This document shows positions 25,299 through 32,692 of a stretch of DNA of 43,140 nucleotides, piece by piece (position 1 is the first letter of the stretch; every line of letters begins with the position of its first letter). Both the position numbers and the translations under genes were made by a program. The notes beneath the pieces are model-generated. The model made no database searches. It had not been told where the DNA came from and saw only the letters and a list, made by a program, of their open reading frames with translations. The stretch is from Neisseria sp. (GTDB lineage Bacteria > Pseudomonadota > Gammaproteobacteria > Burkholderiales > Neisseriaceae): assembly GCF_030523955.1 (NCBI RefSeq), contig NZ_JAUNHL010000014.1:1-43140 (forward strand), written 5' to 3'.

Positions 25299-26492
25299 AT
25301 GGGCAATAACATGGACAAAAAGAACACCTTTCAAGAGTTTGCCGAAGCGGTGGCCAACGAACTGATCGATCAGTTACGGCGCGGCGTCGCCCCGATGCAG
25401 CAGCCGTGGAATCCGGCAACCGGTAGTGACTGGCCTTACAACCATGTCACCGGCAACCGCTATTCGGGCGGCAATGCTTTATTGCTGATGATGCATAAAA
25501 AATACCAAGACCCGCGTTGGATGACGTACCGGCAGGCACAAAGCGTCGGTGCCCAGGTACGCAAGGGCGAAAGCGGTGTCTCCTTGGTCAAGCTGATTAC
25601 CAACATCGAGCGAAACGCGCGCGACGAAAAAGGCAAGCCGATTCTGGACAGTAAGGGTGAGCCGGTGAAAGAACGGTTTCAGCTGGAAAACCCATATTTC
25701 AAACGATTCACCGTATTCAACGCCCAACAGATTGACGGGCTGCCTCCCTTGGAAAAGGCCCCGGTTTGGGAAGACCACGAGCGGGCGGAAAGGCTGTTAA
25801 GCCTCTCCGGTGCCGATATACGGCATGTTGCCGGTAACGATGCCTATTACCACTTTGTTCACGACCATATTGTGCTGCCCGAGAAGAAGCAGTTTCCGAG
25901 CGATGGTAATTACTACGCCGTCGCTTTGCACGAACTTGGTCACTGGACGGGGCATGAAAGCCGGTTAAACCGGGAAATGGTGGGTTTTAGGCAAGACCCT
26001 GCCAAATATGCCAAAGAAGAGCTTCGGGCGGAAATTGCCTCACTGATGCTTTCGCGGGAAATGGGGCTGCCGGTCGAGGTAGAACGCCATGCTCATTATG
26101 TCGGTTCTTACATCGAAATCCTGCAAAACGATCCGACCGAAATTTTACGGGCTGCCCGCGATGCGGAGCGCATCCAGCAATACGTTCTGGGTTTCGAGCG
26201 CAACATCGGGCCGGAACCGGAGCAGGCTGCCGAACCGGTCGCCACCCTTTCCCCGCTGGAAATCAAGCATGAGTTAGCCAAAGAGCGCTATTTGATGCAA
26301 ACCCCGTTACTGACGGCGACCGAGCGTCAAGAGCGGATGGTGATGGAGTATATGATGGAAAAAACGATTGCCGGTTTGTCTCCGTCTGCCCAAATGCAGG
26401 CCAGAACCAACTTCTACGAAGCGCAAATCGCATCTTCCGTCAAACAGGCGGAACGCGATATCGATCAACCGCAGCTGGAGTTCGACCGGTGA
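25299..26492 (+). CDS. ardC: ArdC-like antirestriction protein with a secretion-like C-terminal tail
   Basis: ArdC proteins bind ssDNA and protect incoming conjugated DNA from restriction. This 397-residue protein has the N-terminal ssDNA-binding domain (GVAPMQQPWNPATGSDWPYN near 29-48 and YSGGNALLLM near 54), and a zincin domain with HELGHWTGHESRLNR (H211, E212, H215), plus EELRAEIASLML near 240. The last 39 residues hold LSPSAQMQARTNFYEAQIA and end QLEFDR; the same motif ends the zeta toxin at 31243. The start is 25299 or the ATG at 25311; neither has a clear ribosome binding site. Confidence 0.9.
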   Translation: MGNNMDKKNTFQEFAEAVANELIDQLRRGVAPMQQPWNPATGSDWPYNHVTGNRYSGGNALLLMMHKKYQDPRWMTYRQAQSVGAQVRKGESGVSLVKLITNIERNARDEKGKPILDSKGEPVKERFQLENPYFKRFTVFNAQQIDGLPPLEKAPVWEDHERAERLLSLSGADIRHVAGNDAYYHFVHDHIVLPEKKQFPSDGNYYAVALHELGHWTGHESRLNREMVGFRQDPAKYAKEELRAEIASLMLSREMGLPVEVERHAHYVGSYIEILQNDPTEILRAARDAERIQQYVLGFERNIGPEPEQAAEPVATLSPLEIKHELAKERYLMQTPLLTATERQERMVMEYMMEKTIAGLSPSAQMQARTNFYEAQIASSVKQAERDIDQPQLEFDR

Positions 26493-26519
26493 CATGCCGA
26501 ATGACTGCTTGGAGTGATT

Positions 26520-27053
26520 ATGGATAACCAAACAAAAAGCCAGCCGATCCGTGTGTTTGGGCTGACTGTTACCGAACTGGAAGCCCTGCGCGAACTCGCG
26601 CAGAAACGGTACGGCAAACCCAGTGTGTCGTTGTTGGCCAAAAAGCTGTTACAGGCGCAGCTGGAGACGCCGGCGGAACCTGAAGCGGCCAAACTGCCGC
26701 CACCGAAGTGCCGCCGCCGCATCACCGTGCGCCTACCCGACAAAGACCGTGCCTATCTCGAGGCCGCCGCGGAACAGCGACGCGGTACCATCAATGATGT
26801 TGCCCGTGACATTATCCAGTCACATATCTATCAACACCCGATGATGTCCACGTATGAGGCCGATATGTTGTATCAGTCCAATTACCAGCTATTGCTGATC
26901 GGCCGCAACATCAACCAAATCGCCCGCCGTTTAAACGCGGGCGAAAACGTTTCTTTAAGCAGCCAGCAGATTACCGATCTGAAAAATTTTATTGATAACC
27001 ATATCGGCAAAGTCAACCATCTGCTGCAAATCCACCGCCGCCGTAAGCGTTGA
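26520..27053 (+). CDS. MobC-like relaxosome accessory protein
   Basis: This 177-residue protein is likely the DNA-binding helper of the relaxase at oriT. The middle part has a ribbon-helix-helix-like segment (RRRITVRLPDKDRAYLEAAA near 68-87) and the C-terminal half has the MobC-type block NYQLLLIGRNINQIARRLNA near 123-142, which is the most conserved part of the family. The ATG at 26520 has TTGGAG upstream; a GTG at 26514 is less likely. It ends 14 bases before the relaxase gene, its usual partner. Confidence 0.85.
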   Translation: MDNQTKSQPIRVFGLTVTELEALRELAQKRYGKPSVSLLAKKLLQAQLETPAEPEAAKLPPPKCRRRITVRLPDKDRAYLEAAAEQRRGTINDVARDIIQSHIYQHPMMSTYEADMLYQSNYQLLLIGRNINQIARRLNAGENVSLSSQQITDLKNFIDNHIGKVNHLLQIHRRRKR

Positions 27054-27067
27054 GAACCGGAGCGTAT

Positions 27068-28300
27068 ATGAAAAAGATTGATGATTGGTTTTTGGGCTAT
27101 AAAACCCGTTCGGTCAAGGGTAAACGGGACAGCGGTTTTTATTTGGGCGGTAATAGCCATAAATCATCCAAACCGCTGAAGCCCGGCAGCGGTTTGGCCA
27201 ACCTTCGCGCCGCCGCCCTCAAACATCCCGAAGTGATGGTTAAAATCCCGAGGCGGTTGAGCAGTAACTCAAAAGGCATGCGCGGTGTGCGCAATCATTT
27301 GGACTATGTCTCGCGCAATGGAGAGGTTCCGCTGGAAAACCAATCCGGTGAAAAGCTGCTCGGCAAGCGGGCGGTGAAAGAGTTTACCAACGACTGGCAG
27401 AAGCTGGGTATCCCAGAGGAAAGCAAGCATAAAGAGGCGTTGAATATCGTGCTGTCGATGCCCGAAGGCACACCGCCGGACGCGGTGCTGAACGCCGCCC
27501 GCAGCTTTGCCGCCGAACAGTTCGCCGGGCACCAGTATGTATTCGGCCTGCACCACGACAGCCATGATCCGAATGAGCCGAAACACCCGCATGTCCACCT
27601 GTGCGTATTGATGCGCGACGAGTACGGACAACGGCTTAATCCGCGTAAAAACGACCTGTTCGAGTGGCGTGTCCGCTTTGCCGAAAAACTGCGTGAAGAA
27701 GGCGTATTGTGCGCGGCCACCAAGCGCCAGCATCGCGGCAAAACGCTGAAGCCTGAAAACAGTTTTGTGCGTTCCATCCGTTCAAGGGGCGATCTGCCGG
27801 ATCGGTATAAGCAACAGGCGGAGGAACTGATAGATGCGCTGAAACATAACGACCGGCCAAAACATCCGTTTCTGCGCGAAGCCATGCAGACACGCGGGCT
27901 GGTATTGGAAGAGTACGGCAAGATTGCCAAAGAACTCTACAAGATGGGCAACAAAACCGAAGCCCGCATCATCAGTCAGTTGGCCAAAGAAGTTGCCGGT
28001 CAGGATTTCACGACCAAAGCGCAGAAGGAATATGATCAAGCCGTGCTACAAGGCACATCACCCGAGCAGTTGCGCGCAGCCTTATCGAATCAAGCCGACG
28101 GTATTGAAAAATCCCATGCGTTGATTAAGGGTTTAAGACAGGCCGGCTTCAAGTCGGAAGCGGAGCAATTGCAGACGATGTCGGCGCAGCTGGCCCGCCA
28201 GTCGTTCGTCGATATGGCCGGCAGTCAACAAAAAGGCATTCAAAAAGATATTCCCGCTCCATCCCGAGATATGAATCAGGGAAACGACTTAGACAGATAA
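27068..28300 (+). CDS. MOBP-type relaxase (MobA/VirD2 family)
   Basis: The relaxase nicks oriT, stays bound to the 5' end and pilots the strand through the secretion channel. The 410-residue product has the motifs of the family: the probable catalytic Tyr is Y80 in HLDYVSRNGE, and the metal-binding HxH is H175/H177 in KHPHVHLCVL, followed by DEYGQRLNPRKNDLFEWR. The C-terminal part after 230 is helical and ends MNQGNDLDR, a short acidic tail of a type often recognised by VirD4. GGAG precedes the ATG. No oriT hairpin or nic site was identified; it may lie in the short gaps nearby or outside the window. Confidence 0.92.
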   Translation: MKKIDDWFLGYKTRSVKGKRDSGFYLGGNSHKSSKPLKPGSGLANLRAAALKHPEVMVKIPRRLSSNSKGMRGVRNHLDYVSRNGEVPLENQSGEKLLGKRAVKEFTNDWQKLGIPEESKHKEALNIVLSMPEGTPPDAVLNAARSFAAEQFAGHQYVFGLHHDSHDPNEPKHPHVHLCVLMRDEYGQRLNPRKNDLFEWRVRFAEKLREEGVLCAATKRQHRGKTLKPENSFVRSIRSRGDLPDRYKQQAEELIDALKHNDRPKHPFLREAMQTRGLVLEEYGKIAKELYKMGNKTEARIISQLAKEVAGQDFTTKAQKEYDQAVLQGTSPEQLRAALSNQADGIEKSHALIKGLRQAGFKSEAEQLQTMSAQLARQSFVDMAGSQQKGIQKDIPAPSRDMNQGNDLDR

Positions 28301-28332
28301 AAAAGCCCTGTTTTTAGTAAACGGGCTTTTTA
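28301..28332 (+). terminator. Terminator after the relaxase
   Basis: AAAAGCCC followed by TGTTTTT pairs with AAA and CGGGCTTTT around an AGT-containing loop (28301-28330). It ends the transfer module and precedes the methyltransferase ribosome binding site CGGAGAAAC. Confidence 0.75.
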
Positions 28333-28346
28333 CCGGAGAAACTGAA

Positions 28347-29336
28347 ATGCTCAATACAGAAAAAGGCGGTTTGTTCACCGGTGATTGCCGCCTTATCCTA
28401 CCCGAACTGTCCGCCCAAGGCATGAAAGTGCAAACCTGCATCACCTCGCCACCGTATTACGGTCTGCGCGATTACGGCTGTGCCGGGCAAATCGGCTTGG
28501 AGCCGACCGTGGCCGAATATGTCGATAACTTGGTACAGGTATTCCGCCTGGTGCGCGACGTATTGGCGGACGACGGCACCTTATGGCTCAACCTCGGCGA
28601 CAGCTATGCGGGCAGCGGCAAAGGCCGCAATGCCGACGGCAGCCCGTTTGCCGGGCATCAGGATTCGTATCAGACCGCCACTCAATTGAAAGGCCGTCTG
28701 AAAACCACACCGCTTTCAGACGGCCTCAAAGCCAAAGACTTGATCGGTATCCCGTGGCGGGTGGCTTTGGCGTTACAGGCCGACGGCTGGTATCTGCGCC
28801 AAGACATCATTTGGCACAAAACCAACCCCATGCCCGAATCCGTAACCGACCGCTGCGTCCGTTCACACGAATATCTCTTCTTGTTATCCAAAAACAGCCG
28901 TTACTACTTCGATCACGAAGCCATCAGGGAGCCGTCGGACAGTTACCACCGCCCCGGTGCCGGCAGGCAGCACGACTTCTGCCGCACCAGCGGCAAATAC
29001 ACTCAAAAACCCAATCCCGGCCAAAGCATGACCCAGCACCGCAGCAACCGCGAGCACACCCCCGCGCGTCCGCAGCGGAACAAACGCAGCGTATGGCAGG
29101 TTTCTACCGTTGCCGCCCGCCACGACCATTTGGCGGCTTTCCCGCCGAAACTGATCGAGCCTTGTATTTTGGCCGGTTCACGCGCGGATGATTTGGTGCT
29201 CGACCCGTTTTCAGGGAGCGGCACGGTGGCGGAAACGGCCAACCGCTTGGGGCGGCGGTGGGTAGGTATTGAGTTAAACCCCGCCTTTACTGCCTTGCAT
29301 GAACAACGGACGGCACAGCAGGCAATCGGTTTTTAA
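28347..29336 (+). CDS. Site-specific DNA methyltransferase (beta class)
   Basis: This 329-residue enzyme would methylate cytosine-N4 or adenine-N6. The catalytic motif SPPYYGLRDYG lies at residues 34-44 and the AdoMet-binding FSGSGTVAE near 288-296, so the order is catalytic then AdoMet motif, the beta class. No matching restriction enzyme lies next to it, so it is probably an orphan that pre-marks the element against host restriction. Two classical-dialect uptake sequences (28691-28703 and 28714-28726) lie inside the gene as an inverted pair, encoding KGRLKTTPLSDGLK. CGGAGAAAC precedes the ATG. Confidence 0.88.
   Translation: MLNTEKGGLFTGDCRLILPELSAQGMKVQTCITSPPYYGLRDYGCAGQIGLEPTVAEYVDNLVQVFRLVRDVLADDGTLWLNLGDSYAGSGKGRNADGSPFAGHQDSYQTATQLKGRLKTTPLSDGLKAKDLIGIPWRVALALQADGWYLRQDIIWHKTNPMPESVTDRCVRSHEYLFLLSKNSRYYFDHEAIREPSDSYHRPGAGRQHDFCRTSGKYTQKPNPGQSMTQHRSNREHTPARPQRNKRSVWQVSTVAARHDHLAAFPPKLIEPCILAGSRADDLVLDPFSGSGTVAETANRLGRRWVGIELNPAFTALHEQRTAQQAIGF
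28691..28726. repeat. Classical uptake-sequence inverted pair inside a gene
   Basis: AGGCCGTCTGAAA at 28691-28703 faces its complement at 28714-28726 with a 10-base loop, within the methyltransferase coding region. The word is the AG-DUS dialect of N. meningitidis-like species, not the TG-wad word used elsewhere in the window. Confidence 0.8.
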
Positions 29337-29352
29337 TATTGGAAAATTTTTT

Positions 29353-30102
29353 ATGGCCAACAGCAATATCGAATGGACGGAACAGACATGGAACCCCGTA
29401 ACCGGCTGCACCAAAATTTCGCCCGGATGCAAAAACTGCTACGCCGAAACAATGGCAAAACGGCTTCAGTCAATGGGAGCGGCAGGTTATGAAAACGGTT
29501 TTGCCCTTACCCTGATGGAAGGCCGTCTGAAAGAACCCGCCGACAGAAAAAAGCCGGCAGTTTATTTTGTGAACTCCATGTCCGATACGTTTCACGAAGA
29601 CGTGCCGTTTACCTACATCGACCGCATTTTTGAAACTATCCGGCAAACACCGCAGCACACCTATCAGATTCTGACCAAACGGGCGGAGCGGATGGCCGAA
29701 TACTTCCACTCCCGTTCCGTACCGGAAAACGTATGGCTCGGTGTATCGGTGGAAGACCGCCGCTACGGGCTGCTGCGAATAGATGTGCTGCGGCATATCC
29801 CCGCCACCGTCCGTTTCATCTCCGCCGAACCGCTGCTGGAAGATTTGGGCAAGCTCAATCTGACGGGAATCGATTGGGTTATCGTAGGCGGGGAATCCGG
29901 CTCCAAAGCAAGACAGATGAAGGCCGTGTGGGTGGAAAACATTCTGCGGCAATGCGAGGCCGCCAGAACCGCATTCTTCTTCAAACAATGGGGCAGCTGG
30001 GGAGCGGACGGCATCAAACGCAGCAAACGTGCCAACGGTTTCCTCCTCAACGGAAGTGTCCGGCAGGAATTTCCCATGCCTTTACGCAGGAAGTCAAAAT
30101 GA
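29353..30102 (+). CDS. DUF5131 (phage Gp37/Gp68) family protein
   Basis: This 249-residue soluble protein belongs to the DUF5131 family, common in phages and mobile elements. The N-terminus IEWTEQTWNPVTGC and the cysteine set C19, C26 and C29 (CTKISPGCKNCYAE) resemble a radical-SAM-like metal site. Later blocks are VNSMSDTFHEDVPF, QILTKRAERM, WLGVSVED and WVIVGGESGSKARQM. The function is not established. The start at 29353 was chosen over the in-frame ATG at 29299, which lies inside the methyltransferase gene. Its stop overlaps the start of a 34-residue ORF (ATGA). An uptake sequence lies at 29520. Confidence 0.85.
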   Translation: MANSNIEWTEQTWNPVTGCTKISPGCKNCYAETMAKRLQSMGAAGYENGFALTLMEGRLKEPADRKKPAVYFVNSMSDTFHEDVPFTYIDRIFETIRQTPQHTYQILTKRAERMAEYFHSRSVPENVWLGVSVEDRRYGLLRIDVLRHIPATVRFISAEPLLEDLGKLNLTGIDWVIVGGESGSKARQMKAVWVENILRQCEAARTAFFFKQWGSWGADGIKRSKRANGFLLNGSVRQEFPMPLRRKSK

Positions 30103-30203
30103 CCAAACAATACACATTAGACTTTAGATACAAACAAATCGGCGACCTGTTCGCCGCCGATGGCCGCGCCGATACGCGCCAACTGGAAGCCCGAGCCGGC
30201 TGA
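30099..30203 (+). CDS. Short ORF coupled to the DUF5131 gene
   Basis: A 34-residue ORF (MTKQYTLDFRYKQIGDLFAA, then a basic tail ending EARAG) starts within the DUF5131 stop codon. It is too short for a named family. Coupling and position suggest a real peptide or a truncated partner gene, since in some elements a second protein follows DUF5131. A function cannot be given. Confidence 0.4.
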   Translation: MTKQYTLDFRYKQIGDLFAADGRADTRQLEARAG

Positions 30204-30254
30204 AATAGCCTGTGCCGCTTAGGTCGGATACCTACAAATATGGAAAGGAAAAAA

Positions 30255-30605
30255 ATGACAGGTAAAACAGATAACAAATCAGAAAGCAGGCGGAAACTGC
30301 CTGATTCTGCGCTGTGGCTGCTCATCGTCTTAAATGCTTTGTTATTTCTGCTGTTCCTGGTAATTGCCGCCTACACCTTTTACGCCGCTATTTTTTCGGA
30401 CAGGGCGGTTGATTCCCCCGCCTTTCAATCCGGATTGTTGGCTAATTTAATGATTGCATTGGTCGTATTTGGGTTTCCCGTTGCGCTGCTGAATGCCGTA
30501 GCAGAGCGGTGGCAGTACGGCCGTCTGAAGTTATCCACCATATTGCCTTTGGCAGCCAGTTCTCTGCTTTTGGTTGCTTATATCTGCTTGAGAATCGCCA
30601 ATTAA
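30255..30605 (+). CDS. Predicted inner-membrane protein, three helices
   Basis: This 116-residue protein has a basic, polar N-terminus, then three hydrophobic segments (LWLLIVLNALLFLLFLVIAA near 23; GLLANLMIALVVFGFPVALL near 63; STILPLAASSLLLVAYICL near 94). I do not recognise the family. AAAGGAAAAAA lies directly before the ATG at 30255; the ATG at 30240 would include the ribosome binding site. A classical uptake-sequence core (30520-30529) lies inside the gene. A strong terminator follows at 30622. Confidence 0.65.
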   Translation: MTGKTDNKSESRRKLPDSALWLLIVLNALLFLLFLVIAAYTFYAAIFSDRAVDSPAFQSGLLANLMIALVVFGFPVALLNAVAERWQYGRLKLSTILPLAASSLLLVAYICLRIAN

Positions 30606-30621
30606 GTTAATTTCATTTATT

Positions 30622-30665
30622 GCCCCGCCGCAGCACATAAACCTGTGCTGCGGCGGGGCTTTTAT
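30622..30665 (+). terminator. Strong terminator after the membrane-protein gene
   Basis: GCCCCGCCGCAGCACA (30622-30637) pairs perfectly with TGTGCTGCGGCGGGGC (30644-30659), a 16 bp GC-rich stem followed by T-rich bases. It is the strongest stem in the window. Confidence 0.88.
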
Positions 30666-30696
30666 TTGCCTGCTCGAAGTGTAACAAACCGTTCTC

Positions 30697-30905
30697 CCTT
30701 TTTTTTTGCGGGACGTCTTTTAGATTTCGATATTGAAGCCGCTGCTGCATATGCCCAAGTTCGCGCGAAAGCACGGACAGCCGGTTATGCGGTTGCCGCT
30801 GCTGACGGCTATATCGCCGCCATTGCCCGGGTATATGATTTTGCAGCCGCAACGCACGATACGGATGCCACCGGACATTTAGTCATCAATCCCTTTCAAG
30901 AATAA
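30697..30905 (+). pseudogene. VapC/FitB-like PIN-domain toxin, C-terminal remnant
   Basis: The last ~65 residues read like the C-terminal half of a FitB/VapC PIN ribonuclease: LDFDIEAAAAYAQVRAKA, then ADGYIAAIARVYDFAAATHD and a conserved VINPFQE ending. The N-terminal half with the first catalytic Asp and any antitoxin gene are missing, and the region that normally links the last strand is shortened. The sequence upstream is the terminator of the previous gene. It is a relic of a toxin-antitoxin locus that once lay here. Confidence 0.65.
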
Positions 30906-30912
30906 AATACAA

Positions 30913-30940
30913 GCCGTCCGAAAGACGATTTTCAGACGGC
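30913..30940 (+). terminator. Uptake-sequence-like terminator after the PIN remnant
   Basis: GCCGTCCGAAA (30913-30923) pairs with TTTCAGACGGC (30930-30940) with one mismatch. The right arm is a classical uptake sequence; the left arm is degenerate. Confidence 0.7.
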
Positions 30941-31002
30941 CAGTCCTACAACTATGGTATATAATTAAGTACCAGTAAAACTTCGCAACAGGAGAACAGG
31001 TT

Positions 31003-31242
31003 ATGTGCACCTTGATGCAAAAAGATGCGCTGATTGAACGAGTCGCTTCCGTGCAGGCTTTGATTGCCCGTAAAACCCCGCGCACCGGAAAACGTACCGC
31101 AGACCAAGACAGAATCGTTTCTCTGCGCCGTTTCCTTTATGCTTCGGCTCCCGAGAGCATTGACTTTAAAGCAGTGGCGGATGAGTGTAATGCTCTTCAC
31201 CAAAAATATGCGGCACTGCCAAAACTAGAGGCGACGGCATAA
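31003..31242 (+). CDS. Probable epsilon-like antitoxin
   Basis: This 79-residue, helical, mostly charged protein starts with a Cys-containing MCTLMQKDALIERVASVQAL and ends before zeta without a gap (TAA then ATG). AGGAG lies upstream. In epsilon/zeta pairs a small helical antitoxin precedes zeta and blocks its ATP site, and gonococcal conjugative plasmids carry such pairs. Size, position and spacing support the call; I cannot match the sequence directly. Confidence 0.7.
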   Translation: MCTLMQKDALIERVASVQALIARKTPRTGKRTADQDRIVSLRRFLYASAPESIDFKAVADECNALHQKYAALPKLEATA

Positions 31243-32142
31243 ATGATTCCCGCACGGGAAGCCGCCTCATTTGAACTGATTTGGGACGACCTGATTTCTG
31301 AAAGTCAGGTTCGCCCCTCTTCTTTGCCTAAGGGTTTCGTATTGGGCGGGCAGCCCGGCGCAGGAAAATCCAACCTTGTCCGTCAAATCAATGCGGAGCT
31401 TGGTGGTAATCTGTTAGTGGTAAACGGCGATGAGTTCCGTCGCTATCACCCTGAATTTGAGGAAATTCAAGCAAAATATGGGAAAGATGCTCCCAAGTAT
31501 ACCGCCTCATTTTCTGGAGAAATGACAGAGCGTGTAATTGCCAAAGCGTTGTCTGAAGGCTACAACATCAGTGTCGAAGGTACTTTCCGCACCACCGAAG
31601 TACCGATGAAAACTCTAGACCAGATGCGGAGTCACGGATATACAACAGCGGTATACATCCAAACCACCCCGGCTGAAGTTAGCTGGCAGAGTACTATTGA
31701 GCGCTACGAAGAAATGAAGGCTCTAGGGGAAATGCCTCGCTATACGGATAAGGCTCACCACGATTTAGTCGTGGATCTGCTACCGAAAAATGCCGATACC
31801 GTATATTTATCTGGCAAGGCCGACCATTTCCGAGTCTACAACCGTGACGGCTTAGTTTTTGACGACCGCATCCATGTTGGACAAATGCCAAGCACCGCCA
31901 TCGATTACGAGCTGCATCGCAACACCCGGCAGCTTAATGACATTCAAACGGACTTAAGGGCTAATGCCCATTTGCTATCCGTTACTCAGAAACTGGTAAT
32001 AAAGGCCGGTGAAGAAGTGATTAAAGAACTATCCCCCGCCGATCAAATACAGGCGAGAATTAATCTATATGGCAGCCAGTTGGCTCAAATAAAAGACAAA
32101 GAGATAAGTCAACCTTATGACTCTCCTGATATAGAGCGGTGA
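31243..32142 (+). CDS. Zeta toxin with a secretion-like C-terminal tail
   Basis: Zeta toxins phosphorylate UDP-sugar precursors and stop peptidoglycan synthesis. The 299-residue product has Walker A GGQPGAGKSN (K42), the catalytic region VNGDEFRRYHP (D63), SVEGTFRTTEVPM near 110-122 and the ERYEEMK block near 150. It resembles the zeta proteins of gonococcal plasmids. The last 38 residues are an extra module (LSPADQIQARINLYGSQLA, ending SPDIER) that matches the end of ArdC at identical positions (LSP, Q, QAR, N, Y, Q, A). This suggests a translocation signal. Its start touches the antitoxin stop. Confidence 0.88.
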   Translation: MIPAREAASFELIWDDLISESQVRPSSLPKGFVLGGQPGAGKSNLVRQINAELGGNLLVVNGDEFRRYHPEFEEIQAKYGKDAPKYTASFSGEMTERVIAKALSEGYNISVEGTFRTTEVPMKTLDQMRSHGYTTAVYIQTTPAEVSWQSTIERYEEMKALGEMPRYTDKAHHDLVVDLLPKNADTVYLSGKADHFRVYNRDGLVFDDRIHVGQMPSTAIDYELHRNTRQLNDIQTDLRANAHLLSVTQKLVIKAGEEVIKELSPADQIQARINLYGSQLAQIKDKEISQPYDSPDIER

Positions 32143-32164
32143 CTGTGGGATAATATTTTTACAC

Positions 32165-32199
32165 ATGACTGTCGGCATTCCTCCCGATGGTCATTTTAT
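32165..32199 (+). terminator. Hairpin after zeta
   Basis: ATGACTGTCGG (32165-32175) pairs imperfectly with CCCGATGGTCAT (32183-32194), followed by T-rich bases. The rest of 32200-32374 is AT-rich and shows no gene; a resolvase would have its res site here, but no clear repeat pattern stands out. Confidence 0.6.
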
Positions 32200-32374
32200 T
32201 TTTCCCATTGGACAATTAGGATGGATAATTTACAGTTGGTCAGTTTAAGTCCGATTTTTCTTTAATTATCCACAATTGATTGAGTGAATATTGTTGGTTA
32301 ATTAGAATATACCCAAAATAACCAGCGGGCACTTATGTCTCCCGCATTTCCGGCACTGACTATTGAGGCAAGCC

Positions 32375-32688
32375 ATGAAAGCAGCGAGAATCTACCAACG
32401 TGTCAGTACAGAAGAAAAAACCTTGAGCGGCAGAATGCCTTGGTTGAGAAAGCCAAGGCCGAAGGCTACTTATTGATTGCAGGTGTCTATAAAGAAAAGG
32501 CTTCTGGTACCCGCGCCGACCGTCCTTTGCTGAACCAACTGATTTCTGATCTACAACAGGGCGATGTAATTGTCGCTGAATATATCGATAGGATCACACG
32601 CTTACCATTGCCTAGAGCGGAAAAACTGGTACGCCGAATCAAAGAAAAAGTGCTTTTCTAGTTATTCCGAGCATCATCGATCTTGGCC
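32375..32688 (+). pseudogene. Serine resolvase, N-terminal fragment
   Basis: The start MKAARIYQRVSTEE carries the catalytic Ser of small serine recombinases (RVS). A single-base shift in the A run near 32415-32425 is needed to reach LERQNALVEKAKAEGYLLIA, GTRADRPLLNQLI, GDVIVAEYIDRITRLPLP and RAEKLVRRIKEK. A second shift at about 32650 avoids a TAG and gives AFLVIPSIIDLG, after which the sequence is interrupted. GAGGCAAGCC precedes the ATG. The matching C-terminal half lies 4.8 kb away. Confidence 0.85.
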
Positions 32689-32692
32689 TCAT

